24,476 nucleotides of DNA, taken from positions 1 to 24,476 of the forward strand of contig JAGLNZ010000048.1 in assembly GCA_023139225.1 (NCBI GenBank), read 5' to 3'. Under the pieces are notes generated by a model that saw nothing but the letters and a program-made list of their open reading frames with translations, ran no database searches and was not told the DNA's origin. Of the stretch, positions 6,694 through 15,200 are shown piece after piece. Position 1 is the first letter of the stretch, and each line of letters starts with the position of its first letter. This DNA is from Desulfobacula sp. Lineage in GTDB: Bacteria; Desulfobacterota; Desulfobacteria; Desulfobacterales; Desulfobacteraceae. The translations under genes and the position numbers were made by a program.

Positions 6694-8193
6694 ATGAATA
6701 TAGCCGATAATTTAAAAGCCGCTGCCTTCCACTTCCCCGATCATCTGGCTTTGATTGATGAAAATCGCCAATTAACATACCGGCAATTGGATACAAAAGC
6801 CGATCAAATTGCAGGCTTGCTCACCCAACTTGGGGTGTTACCCAGAGATCATGTTGCCATTTGCCTGCCCAATTCCTGCTCGTGGATTGCTTACTATTTT
6901 GGTATTCTAAAAATCGGTGCTGTGGCTGTTACCTTGCCCCATTCAATGACCAAAAGCGAACTGGCACCTGTCCTGGAGGATTGCAAGCCCAAAATACTGT
7001 TTACAGACACGACAAAATCATCCGATATCGGTGAAAAATCATTTATCTCACACATAATTACCGAGCCTTTTGATCAAGCGTATTCAACCCTGATCTCCAA
7101 TAGCTGCGATGTATTTAACACTGTTGACAGGGAGCCGGAAGACACGGCCGCCATCCTTTACACAGGTGGAACAACGGGTGTTCCCAAAGGCGTGATGCTG
7201 AGCCACTGGAATATTATAGCATCGGCATTTAATGTTGCACACAATGAAAGGTCTATCCATACAGACCGGGCACTTTGCTTTTTACCACTCAATCATGTTT
7301 TTGCCCAGGTTCATATTATGAATTCAACCGTATTAAGCGGCGGCGGACTTGTGCTCCAGTCATCGTTTAATATGACCGCATTTCTTGATGCCATTACAGA
7401 ATTTGATGTGACCAAACTGTATTCTGTCCCCACCGTTTATACCAGACTGCTCTCTCTTGAGGGCTTAAAAGAAAAATTAAAACCGGTTCGATATTGTTTT
7501 TCTGCCGCCGCCAGTATGGCCAGAGAACTGGTCAGGGAGTGGAAGAAAAGAACCGGATTAAATATTTTTGAAGCCTATGGGATGACAGAAAGTGCATCCA
7601 TGGTGACCTACAACCATTATTATTCTCACGTTGTCGGATCTGTAGGGACGTCTGTGAACGGTGTCGAAATTCAGATTCGCGATAAAAAAGGCAATGTGCT
7701 GGGTGAAAACCAGAAAGGCGAAATCTGCATATCAGGCCCCAATATCATGAAAGGGTATCTTAACCGACCCGAAGAAACAAAGATGTCATTCTGGGGCAGA
7801 TGGTTCCGATCAGGTGATGTAGGAATTATTGATGACAGATCATACCTGTATATTGTCGACCGGATCAAGGAACTCATCATCACAGGTGGAGAGAATGTTG
7901 CCCCAAGGGAAGTTGAAGAGGTTCTGTATGAACGCCATGAGGTTGAAGAATGTGCGGTTATAGGGCTTCCTGACAAGGAATATGGGGAACGGGTTGTTGC
8001 CTATATTGTTCCAAGGCAGGGACAAAATATAGATCCTGCAGAACTTAAAGCCTATCTTAAAATTCATCTGTCACCTTTCAAAGTGCCTAAGGAATTTATT
8101 GCGGTTTCGAATCTTCCCAAAAGCAGTTCAGGTAAATTGCTGAAAAGAACCTTAAAAGAACAGGTATTAAATGATGCAGCTCATCGCAGATAG
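6694..8193 (+). CDS. Acyl-CoA synthetase (AMP-forming, ANL superfamily)
   Basis: 499 residues, full length for a medium-chain/aryl acid CoA ligase. It activates a carboxylic acid to its CoA thioester with ATP. Motifs visible: the phosphate loop YTGGTTGVPKG (156-166), EAYGMTE (293-299), the ribose-binding RSGD (D375), the hinge VDRIKE (388-393) and the catalytic lysine K481 in SSGKLLKR. A GAGGG site lies 6 bases before the ATG. It is the first gene of the long plus-strand operon, has its own promoter and operator, and overlaps the dehydrogenase gene by 23 bases. The acid specificity cannot be read. It probably commits the acid brought in by the adjacent TRAP transporter to beta-oxidation. Confidence 0.93.
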   Translation: MNIADNLKAAAFHFPDHLALIDENRQLTYRQLDTKADQIAGLLTQLGVLPRDHVAICLPNSCSWIAYYFGILKIGAVAVTLPHSMTKSELAPVLEDCKPKILFTDTTKSSDIGEKSFISHIITEPFDQAYSTLISNSCDVFNTVDREPEDTAAILYTGGTTGVPKGVMLSHWNIIASAFNVAHNERSIHTDRALCFLPLNHVFAQVHIMNSTVLSGGGLVLQSSFNMTAFLDAITEFDVTKLYSVPTVYTRLLSLEGLKEKLKPVRYCFSAAASMARELVREWKKRTGLNIFEAYGMTESASMVTYNHYYSHVVGSVGTSVNGVEIQIRDKKGNVLGENQKGEICISGPNIMKGYLNRPEETKMSFWGRWFRSGDVGIIDDRSYLYIVDRIKELIITGGENVAPREVEEVLYERHEVEECAVIGLPDKEYGERVVAYIVPRQGQNIDPAELKAYLKIHLSPFKVPKEFIAVSNLPKSSSGKLLKRTLKEQVLNDAAHRR

Positions 8194-9979
8194 AAAAGAT
8201 ATTGATTTTGTTCTTCATGAGCAATTTGAACTCAGTCAACTTAGTCGGCATGAAAAGTTCAGTGATTTCAACAAAACCGTCATTGATATGATTGTCAATG
8301 AAGCTCGGAATCTGGCTATTAAAGAAATTTTGCCGACAAATTCAATTGGAGATAAAACCGGCTGCAGTTATGAAAACGGACGTGTAACCATGCCTTCTGA
8401 ATTTAAGGCTGCCTGGTATCAGCTTGAAAAAGGTGAATGGTTTGCACCGGCCCAGGCACCTGAATGGGGAGGCCAGGGAATTCCTGAAACATTGAATGTG
8501 GCAACTCAAAATTATCTGTTTGGGGCAAACCTGTCACTGTTAATGGTTGCAGGCTTAAATCATGCCGCCGGAAAAATCATCGAAACGTTTGGGTCTGACC
8601 GGCAAAAAAAATACTACCTGAAAAATCTGTATTCCGGAAAATGGAGCGGCACCATGGTATTGACCGAAGCTGAATCCGGATCAAACCTGGGAGATTTAAC
8701 GACATCTGCCACAAAAAACGAAGATGGCACATATTGCCTTTCCGGAAATAAAATTTTTATCAGCGGCGGTGACCATGACATGACTGAAAATATTGTTCAT
8801 CTGGTCCTGGCAAGAATAGAAGGAGCACCAAAAGGCAGCCGGGGAATTTCTTTATTTGTTGCACCAAAATTCCTGGTAAATGATGACGGCAGCCTGTCGG
8901 AACAAAATGATATTGTTTGCACCGGAATAGAAGAAAAAATGGGGCTTCATGGCAGCCCGACCTGTTCCATGGCACTGGGTAGCCGGGGGAAATGTATTGG
9001 CACACTCATCGGCAAAGAAAACAAAGGGCTTTCCATCATGTTCCTGATGATGAACAAAGCCCGTTTGATGGTGGGCTCACAGGCCCTTTCCTGTGCATCT
9101 TCAGCGTATCTTTATGCATTGGACTATGCAAGAAACCGTATACAGGGGTCAGTTCCCGGGGAATCAGGAAAAAAATCCATAGCCATTATCCAACACCCGG
9201 ATATTCGCCGAATACTGTTGACCATGAAAATGTATACGGAAGGTATAAGAAGCCTTCTGTGTTATATCGCCAATCTTGAAGATAAAAAGAAGCTAACAGA
9301 AAACGTTGCTGATAAAGTCAGATATCAAAACCTGATTGATATACTGATACCGGTTGCCAAAGGATATGTAACGGATAGGGCACTTGATGTCTGCAACATG
9401 GCAGTACAGATTTTCGGCGGGTATGGGTATACCACCGAATTTCCTGTGGAGCAGTTATTGCGAGATGTCAGGATCACGACTATCTATGAAGGGACAAACG
9501 GTATCCAGGCCATGGATCTTTTGGGTAGAAAGCTTTTCCATAGAAAAAAAGAATTGTACAAGAACTTAATAGATGAAATTGATATCACCCTAAACAGAGC
9601 AAAAGCAACCCCTGCACTGGAGCAAATGGCCCAAACGCTTGACAATGCACTGACCAAATTGGAGCAGGTGGTGAACAAAATCGATCCGGCTCTTCAGGAT
9701 CAGGATGTTCTTTTGTCATATGCCTTTGCCTCCCCCTTTTTAGAGGTCACAGGAGATATCGTTATGGCATGGATGCTCCTTTGGCGGGCAACCATCGCCC
9801 AGGATCGTATCGAAAACAAACCTCGCAAAAAAGAACTTGATTTCTACGCGGGACAAATAAAATCAGCACAATTTTTCATAGGCAGTATTCTGCCGGTGAC
9901 TTTAGGAAAAATGGCGTCAATTATTACTTTTGACGGCGCAGCAATAGAAATTTCCGATACCTCTTTTGGGGGGAAATAG
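8171..9979 (+). CDS. Acyl-CoA dehydrogenase, ~600-residue type
   Basis: 602 residues, the longer branch of the family (FadE5/DmdC-like) with a C-terminal extension beyond the usual 380-residue core. It introduces an alpha,beta double bond into an acyl-CoA and passes electrons to ETF. FAD-binding motifs are VLTEAESGSNLGDL (163-176) and KIFISGG (194-200). The C-terminal core motif QIFGGYGYTTEFPVEQLL is followed by IYEGTNGIQAMDLLGRK, where E440 is the likely catalytic base. The start lies within the synthetase gene, implying coupled translation; MM at the start leaves one codon of doubt. ETF genes are not in the window. A DMSP-type (DmdC) substrate is possible from the subfamily, but the thiolase nearby argues for normal beta-oxidation. 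Confidence 0.92.
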   Translation: MMQLIADRKDIDFVLHEQFELSQLSRHEKFSDFNKTVIDMIVNEARNLAIKEILPTNSIGDKTGCSYENGRVTMPSEFKAAWYQLEKGEWFAPAQAPEWGGQGIPETLNVATQNYLFGANLSLLMVAGLNHAAGKIIETFGSDRQKKYYLKNLYSGKWSGTMVLTEAESGSNLGDLTTSATKNEDGTYCLSGNKIFISGGDHDMTENIVHLVLARIEGAPKGSRGISLFVAPKFLVNDDGSLSEQNDIVCTGIEEKMGLHGSPTCSMALGSRGKCIGTLIGKENKGLSIMFLMMNKARLMVGSQALSCASSAYLYALDYARNRIQGSVPGESGKKSIAIIQHPDIRRILLTMKMYTEGIRSLLCYIANLEDKKKLTENVADKVRYQNLIDILIPVAKGYVTDRALDVCNMAVQIFGGYGYTTEFPVEQLLRDVRITTIYEGTNGIQAMDLLGRKLFHRKKELYKNLIDEIDITLNRAKATPALEQMAQTLDNALTKLEQVVNKIDPALQDQDVLLSYAFASPFLEVTGDIVMAWMLLWRATIAQDRIENKPRKKELDFYAGQIKSAQFFIGSILPVTLGKMASIITFDGAAIEISDTSFGGK

Positions 9980-10065
9980 CAAAGGGTCTAAGGGATGATG
10001 TCATTCATAGAAAAAACCGCTATTCATATCGGTCAAATCATAACCATATTTTAGGAGGTATTGCC

Positions 10066-11091
10066 ATGAAAAGCATTACAAAAACAAGTGTTCTTTTCTT
10101 AATCGGATTATTTCTGCTTTTATCCACATCCCCTGTTGTTGCCAAAACAATTAATTTAAGATTTTCAAGTCCCTTTCCCACCATGCAGACCATTACCGGA
10201 AAAATCATTCAGCCCTGGATTGATGAAATTAACAAAGCCGCTGAGGGTAAAGTTCATATCAAATTATATCCGGCAGGCGCACTTGGAAAAGCCCCAGGTC
10301 AATTTGACGTAGCCGAAAAAGGTCTGGCTGATTTTTCATATCATCTGGCCGACTATACCCCCGGCCGGTTCCCATTGACATCCGTGTTCTCCCTGCCCTT
10401 TATGCCTCCTTCGGGTGAAAAAGTCTCTGAAGCCATGTGGAAAACCTTTCAAAAGGAAGCAAAATATCGGGAAGAATACAGTAAGGTCAAGGTATTGGCA
10501 CTGTTTGGGCATCGAGGCGGAAATTTCTATACTGCTAACACACCCATTAACACCATGGCAGATTTCAAAGGGCTGAAAATTAGAACAGCCAATCCTTCCA
10601 TCAGCAAGGCGTTAAGTCTCTGGGGAGCGGTTCCTGTGGCGCAACCGATTACTGAAACATACCAGTCCCTGCAGTTAGGCGTTCTGGATGGAACCGTTCT
10701 CCCCTATGAGGGAATGGTCGTTTTCAAACTCAATGAGTTAGCCAAATATGCCACCATCGGTAATCTGTATACCATGCCCATGATGATCGTAATGAACAAA
10801 AAGTCATGGAACAAACTTCCTGAGGATGTAAAAGTCCTGATCGAAAAAACCACTGGATTACAGATGTCCATGGCGGCTGGCAAGGCGTTTGATGATATGG
10901 AAATACCCTTCAGGGGAATATGCCTAAAAAAAGGAATGAAAGAAATCATTCTTGACCCTTCCGAGTATCAAAAAATGAAAGATTCCACTCTTCCTTTGAG
11001 GGAAGAATGGGTACAGGAAATGGAAGCTAAGGGACTACCGGGAAAGGCTATTTTTAAAACTGCGCTTGGCCTCGTTAATGAGAAAAATTAA
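10066..11091 (+). CDS. dctP: TRAP transporter solute-binding protein, DctP family (system 1)
   Basis: 341 residues with a clear Sec signal peptide (basic start, hydrophobic stretch to about residue 25, cleavage after VVA at 26). It is a periplasmic receptor that delivers an organic acid to the membrane subunits. The conserved carboxylate-binding arginine is R173 in FKGLKIRTANPS. AGGAGG lies 8 bases before the ATG. It sits directly after the acyl-CoA dehydrogenase and before a terminator hairpin, an arrangement that would allow more receptor than membrane subunit to be made. The placement inside a CoA-activation/beta-oxidation operon suggests its ligand is the acid used by the synthetase. Confidence 0.93.
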   Translation: MKSITKTSVLFLIGLFLLLSTSPVVAKTINLRFSSPFPTMQTITGKIIQPWIDEINKAAEGKVHIKLYPAGALGKAPGQFDVAEKGLADFSYHLADYTPGRFPLTSVFSLPFMPPSGEKVSEAMWKTFQKEAKYREEYSKVKVLALFGHRGGNFYTANTPINTMADFKGLKIRTANPSISKALSLWGAVPVAQPITETYQSLQLGVLDGTVLPYEGMVVFKLNELAKYATIGNLYTMPMMIVMNKKSWNKLPEDVKVLIEKTTGLQMSMAAGKAFDDMEIPFRGICLKKGMKEIILDPSEYQKMKDSTLPLREEWVQEMEAKGLPGKAIFKTALGLVNEKN

Positions 11092-11117
11092 GTAAGGCTG
11101 CTATCGCCCGTAAATGC

Positions 11118-11153
11118 AAGGGGGTGGGATCCAAACCCCATCCCCTTATTTTT
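11118..11153 (+). terminator. Intra-operon terminator/attenuator after dctP
   Basis: An 11-pair stem (AAGGGGGTGGG at 11118-11128 with CCCATCCCCTT at 11137-11147, one G-U pair), an 8-base loop and ATTTTT after it. It lies between dctP and dctQ, so it probably reduces readthrough and gives excess receptor relative to the membrane subunits. Confidence 0.85.
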
Positions 11154-11187
11154 ACCGAGTGAGCATCAGAAAATAACCACTATTAAA

Positions 11188-11201
11188 CTAACCAGCATTA
11201 A
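11188..11201 (+). promoter_or_regulatory. Candidate TetR operator, site 2
   Basis: CTAACCAGCATTAA matches CTAACAAGCGTTAG, the reverse complement of the 6613 palindrome, in 11 of 14 positions, and the 13102 site in 11 of 14. It is imperfect but well placed: after the attenuator and 16 bases before dctQ. No clear promoter boxes accompany it. Confidence 0.35.
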
Positions 11202-11217
11202 AGTATTTTGGGGACGT

Positions 11218-11724
11218 ATGAATATTAGAAATTTTGTCAATATAATGGGTATATTCAGTTATATATTGTCCAGACTAGGGTGTGTGGCACTTTGCTCAAT
11301 GATGGGCCTGACGGTGGTTGACGTTTTGGGAAGATATGTGTTCAATTCACCTATTCTGGGTGCATTTGAAATAACTTCATTTCTGGTTTCTATTCTGGTT
11401 TTCTCTTTTTTGGGATATGCACAATCCCAAAAAGCTCATGTAACGGTTGATATTCTTGTCAACGCCTTTTCAGAGAAGGCACAATCTGTGGTGAAGCTAA
11501 TTAATTATACCATTGCTCTTTTCATAATGATCCTTATTTCCTGGAAGGGGTTTGAAAAAGCCGTTGAATCCATGGAAACTGGTGACAGCCCGATGAATCT
11601 GCCTGTTCCGATCCACCCGTTTGTTTTTTTCATGGCATTTGGTTGTGTAATCATGTGTATTGAATTTATACGGGATATCCTTAGAACCTTTGTTAAATCA
11701 AGAGAAAAAGAGACGAGTCTATGA
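11218..11724 (+). CDS. dctQ: TRAP transporter small membrane subunit, DctQ family (system 1)
   Basis: 168 residues, the usual size, with four hydrophobic segments (roughly 10-32, 48-70, 88-108, 128-152). DctQ pairs with DctM to form the transport unit. The motif VDVLGRYVFNSPILGAFEI before and within the second segment is typical. The ribosome site is weak (GGGGA about 4 bases before the ATG). The stop codon overlaps the DctM start (ATGA), showing coupled translation. Confidence 0.92.
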   Translation: MNIRNFVNIMGIFSYILSRLGCVALCSMMGLTVVDVLGRYVFNSPILGAFEITSFLVSILVFSFLGYAQSQKAHVTVDILVNAFSEKAQSVVKLINYTIALFIMILISWKGFEKAVESMETGDSPMNLPVPIHPFVFFMAFGCVIMCIEFIRDILRTFVKSREKETSL

Positions 11725-13019
11725 GCACGGAAATGACAGGTGTTGTAGGAATTATATGTTTGTTTGTGTTCCTTGCTATGAGAATGCACATCGGTGTGGC
11801 TCTGGCTTTGATCGGATTTGGCGGTATCAGCTATATCATTGATCTGGACGTAGGGCTGAACTTGCTTGGAATGGTTCCCTGGGAGGAAGGGTCCTCATAT
11901 ACATTAAGTGTTATACCATTATTTATTCTCATGGGACAGTTTGCATTCTCATCCGGAATCAGCCAGGACATTTATAAAGCGGTTCATAATTGGATGGGGC
12001 ATCTGCGAGGGGGGCTTGCCATGGCAACCATTGTTGCCTGTTCAGGATTTGCAGCCGTCTGCGGATCTTCTCTTGCCACAGGTGCCACTATGGCAAAAGT
12101 GGCCATCCCTGAAATGGAAAAATACGGATATAATCTGAGCCTGTCCACTGGCTGCGTGGCTGCCGGTGGAACACTGGGAATTTTAATCCCCCCGAGTATC
12201 GGATTCATCATCTATGGTATCCTGACAGAAGAATCCATTGGAAAACTGTTCATGGCAGGGATCATTCCAGGTCTTTTGCTTGCATCCCTCTTTATACTGG
12301 CAATCTATATACAATGCTTTTTCCGGCCTGAAATAGGTCCAAAAGCGGAACCGACGACCTGGAAAGTTAAATTCAAATCTTTATACAGTACCTGGACCAT
12401 GTTGTCCTTATTTGTTCTGGTGATGGGCGGTATATATTTCGGGGTTTTCACACCAACCGAGGCAGCGGGAATCGGTGCCTTTGGTTCATTTGTTATTGCT
12501 GTAGCCAGAAGAAAACTAAGCGTTGCCACCTTTATTGAAAGCCTATTGGCAACCGGAAACATGACAGCCATGATTTTTCTGATTATCATTGGCGCCAACA
12601 TTTTTTCTAACTTTCTTGCACTTACGGGAATTCCATTCATGCTTGCTGATTCCATTGTTGCCCTGGCGCTGCCGCGAATGGTTATTTTAATGATGATTAT
12701 ATTTGTATTCATCCTTCTAGGGTGTGTCATGGATTGCTATGCAATCATGATTCTTATGGTACCCATTCTATTTCCCATTATAAAAGCCATGAATTTTAAT
12801 CCGCTCTGGTTTGGTGTCATCATGGTGATCGTCTTGGAGGTCGGGCTTATCACGCCACCTGTCGGCCTGAATGTTTTTGTAATAAAAGGCGCCGTCCCGA
12901 ATGTACCCTTGACAACTATTTTCAAAGGGGTGTGGCCATTTTTAATCGCTGCGGTTGTCTGCATTACGATCCTTATACTATTTCCAGAGATTGTTATGTT
13001 TCTTCCGTCAAAAATGTAG
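11721..13019 (+). CDS. dctM: TRAP transporter large membrane subunit, DctM family (system 1)
   Basis: 432 residues with about 11-12 hydrophobic segments, full length for DctM, the sodium-coupled elevator-type permease of TRAP systems. Conserved stretches include IPLFILMGQF, CSGFAAVCGSSLATGATM, GGTLGILIPPSIGFIIYG and GLITPPVGLNVFVIKG. The 4-base overlap with dctQ and order P-Q-M are standard. It stands between the first and later beta-oxidation genes, so uptake and degradation are probably co-regulated. Confidence 0.95.
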   Translation: MSTEMTGVVGIICLFVFLAMRMHIGVALALIGFGGISYIIDLDVGLNLLGMVPWEEGSSYTLSVIPLFILMGQFAFSSGISQDIYKAVHNWMGHLRGGLAMATIVACSGFAAVCGSSLATGATMAKVAIPEMEKYGYNLSLSTGCVAAGGTLGILIPPSIGFIIYGILTEESIGKLFMAGIIPGLLLASLFILAIYIQCFFRPEIGPKAEPTTWKVKFKSLYSTWTMLSLFVLVMGGIYFGVFTPTEAAGIGAFGSFVIAVARRKLSVATFIESLLATGNMTAMIFLIIIGANIFSNFLALTGIPFMLADSIVALALPRMVILMMIIFVFILLGCVMDCYAIMILMVPILFPIIKAMNFNPLWFGVIMVIVLEVGLITPPVGLNVFVIKGAVPNVPLTTIFKGVWPFLIAAVVCITILILFPEIVMFLPSKM

Positions 13020-13101
13020 ACAATCATTAATAAATGAACAAATAATTATTAATCTCGGATAACTTTTGAATATTAATATAACAAACAATCGATATAAAAA
13101 C

Positions 13102-13115
13102 CTTACAAGCGTTAA
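13102..13115 (+). promoter_or_regulatory. Candidate TetR operator, site 3, overlapping a promoter
   Basis: CTTACAAGCGTTAA matches the reverse complement of the 6613 palindrome in 12 of 14 positions. It overlaps the -35 box (TTACAA, 13103-13108) of a candidate promoter, which would let a bound repressor block RNA polymerase. Confidence 0.5.
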
Positions 13116-13131
13116 AATTAGTACTTTATAA
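13103..13131 (+). promoter_or_regulatory. Candidate promoter of the fusion gene and thiolase
   Basis: TTACAA (13103-13108), a 17-base spacer and TTATAA (13126-13131). The start would be near 13138, giving a very short leader that still contains the AGGAGG site at about 13142-13147. Plausible but unproven. Confidence 0.4.
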
Positions 13132-13151
13132 ATAAATAATCAGGAGGAATA

Positions 13152-15200
13152 ATGTCTCAAATATCGAAAATAGGTGTGATCGGCGCAGGACATATGGGTA
13201 GCGGGATTGCCCAGAAAGTGGCCCAGGAAGGGTTTGATGTCGTGATGGTAGATATGGCAGACGAGTACGTTGAAAGAGGACTCTCAACAATAAAAAGCAT
13301 TTTACAAAGCGGTGTGAAACGCAAAATTTTTACCCAGGACCAGGTGGATAGTTTTTTGTCTCGGGTTAAGGGCACAACAGATTATAATGCAGTCGCTGAT
13401 GCGGATATTATCATTGAGGCTGTATTTGAAGATAAAAACGTTAAGACCAAATTGTTCCAGAAACTTGATGGCATCTGTGCGGATAAAACCATTTTTGCAA
13501 CCAATACATCCAGTTTTTATGTTCACGAATTTGCCGATAAGGTAAACAGACCGGACCGATTTATCGGTCTGCATTATTTCTTTCATCCAGCAAAAAACCG
13601 GCTGCTTGAAATCATCCCCCATGCAGGAACCAGCAAGGAAACCATTTTAGCGGCAGAAACCTTTGCAAAGTTCCATGGGAAGACCGCCATAACGGTTAAA
13701 GATGCCCCAGGATTTGCGATTAACCGGTTTTTTATTCCGTGTTCCAACGAAGCATGCCGGATGCTTGAAGAAGGTATGGGAAATGTCGCGACCATAGATG
13801 AAGGCAGCAAGCGGGCATTCGGCATTGGCATGGGGTGGTTTGACCTGCTGAATGTGACAGGTATTCCCCTTGCTGTGCATGCCTCTGAAGGTCTCGGCGG
13901 AGAACTTGGTTTGTTTTATGGAACCCCCGATATTCTTCAGGCGCAGATGGAAAAAAATGAGGACTGGGACCTGACTGACGGGCCGGTTGAAGAAGAAAAA
14001 ATCGACGCGATCAAAGACCGGTTTTACGGCATCTGTCTCGGGGTTGCTGCAGCACTGGTTGATGAAGGTGTGGCCACGATCGAAGATGTCAATATAGGTG
14101 CAAAATTAGGTTTAAGATGGACAAAAGGACCCTTTGAAATCATGAATGATATCGGGATTGGCAAAACCTGTGAAGTCGTTGAAGCCATAACGAAAAAATA
14201 TCCTGGATTTACCATGCCAAAAGTTCTCATCGAACAAAAAGTACTCGGAGTCCCGTTTAAATTTAAAACCGTGGATCTTGATATTAACGGTGATACTGCC
14301 TGGATAACCATTAATCGTCCGGATGCCATGAATGCACTTAACGAGGGTGTGGTTGAGCAACTGACAGAAATCTTTTCAATTGCCCAGAACCATTCTGATG
14401 TGAAAGCGATTGTTTTCCAGGGAGCCGGTAAGGCATTTGTTGCCGGCGCCGATATCCAGTTTTTCGTCGATAATGTAAAAGCAGACACCATTCAAAACAT
14501 TGAAGCCTTTACCCGAAAAGGCCATGAGCTGCTATTAAAAATAGAAAACAGCCCGAAAAAGACCATTGCCCTTCTGGATGGGCTGTCATTGGGCGGCGGA
14601 AGTGAACTATCATTGGCCTGTCAATATATCCTGGCGACACCAAACGGTTCTATGGGGTTCCCTGAAACCGGTATTGGTATCATCCCTGGACTTGGTGGAA
14701 TGATCCGGACTCAGAGAATAATCGGTACCCAGCTTGCCAAGTACTATGTTTTTACCGGAGCCCCCGTTACAGCCGGCGATGCCCTGGATCTCGGGCTATT
14801 TCATTCAGTGGTGGCACCCAGTGATATTGAATTGTCCGTGCAGCGAATTATCGAGGAAGACACCCATGACAAATACCAGAGCCACGACATACCAGACAAA
14901 TTTAAAGAAATCTCAGCAGCCTTTGCTGCAAAAAATATCCAGGCTATGTTGAGCGGGAAGGACCTTGCTGATATTTCCCAGGCGCTCAATGACAAACTTA
15001 AAAAAATATTGAACAGAAAATCTGAGGTTGCCCTGAAAATGGCCAACGATGTAATGGAGGCACAGCTTTCGTTAACCATAGCTGATGCAGTCGAATATGA
15101 GCTTGGTCAATTAGACACATTGTTTCGGACAGTTGATGCACTTGAGGGACTGACTTCTGCCGTTGAACATAGAAAACCCGAATTTAAAGGAAACAAATAA
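13152..15200 (+). CDS. 3-hydroxyacyl-CoA dehydrogenase / enoyl-CoA hydratase fusion
   Basis: 682 residues. The order is reversed relative to FadB: the dehydrogenase is N-terminal and the hydratase C-terminal. The NAD-binding loop is GAGHMGSGIA (11-20). Dehydrogenase catalytic residues visible are S120 in NTSS, H141 in GLHYFFHP, E153 and N191. The hydratase (about 375-650) has the oxyanion loops KAFVAGADIQFF and GLSLGGGSELSL, with both catalytic glutamates, E485 and E505. Thus both activities look intact: hydration of the enoyl-CoA and oxidation to the 3-ketoacyl-CoA. AGGAGG precedes the ATG. The stop codon shares its last base with the thiolase start (TAATG). Dehydrogenase-first fusions are also known in archaea; here it belongs to the same pathway as the neighbouring dehydrogenase and thiolase. 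Confidence 0.94.
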   Translation: MSQISKIGVIGAGHMGSGIAQKVAQEGFDVVMVDMADEYVERGLSTIKSILQSGVKRKIFTQDQVDSFLSRVKGTTDYNAVADADIIIEAVFEDKNVKTKLFQKLDGICADKTIFATNTSSFYVHEFADKVNRPDRFIGLHYFFHPAKNRLLEIIPHAGTSKETILAAETFAKFHGKTAITVKDAPGFAINRFFIPCSNEACRMLEEGMGNVATIDEGSKRAFGIGMGWFDLLNVTGIPLAVHASEGLGGELGLFYGTPDILQAQMEKNEDWDLTDGPVEEEKIDAIKDRFYGICLGVAAALVDEGVATIEDVNIGAKLGLRWTKGPFEIMNDIGIGKTCEVVEAITKKYPGFTMPKVLIEQKVLGVPFKFKTVDLDINGDTAWITINRPDAMNALNEGVVEQLTEIFSIAQNHSDVKAIVFQGAGKAFVAGADIQFFVDNVKADTIQNIEAFTRKGHELLLKIENSPKKTIALLDGLSLGGGSELSLACQYILATPNGSMGFPETGIGIIPGLGGMIRTQRIIGTQLAKYYVFTGAPVTAGDALDLGLFHSVVAPSDIELSVQRIIEEDTHDKYQSHDIPDKFKEISAAFAAKNIQAMLSGKDLADISQALNDKLKKILNRKSEVALKMANDVMEAQLSLTIADAVEYELGQLDTLFRTVDALEGLTSAVEHRKPEFKGNK

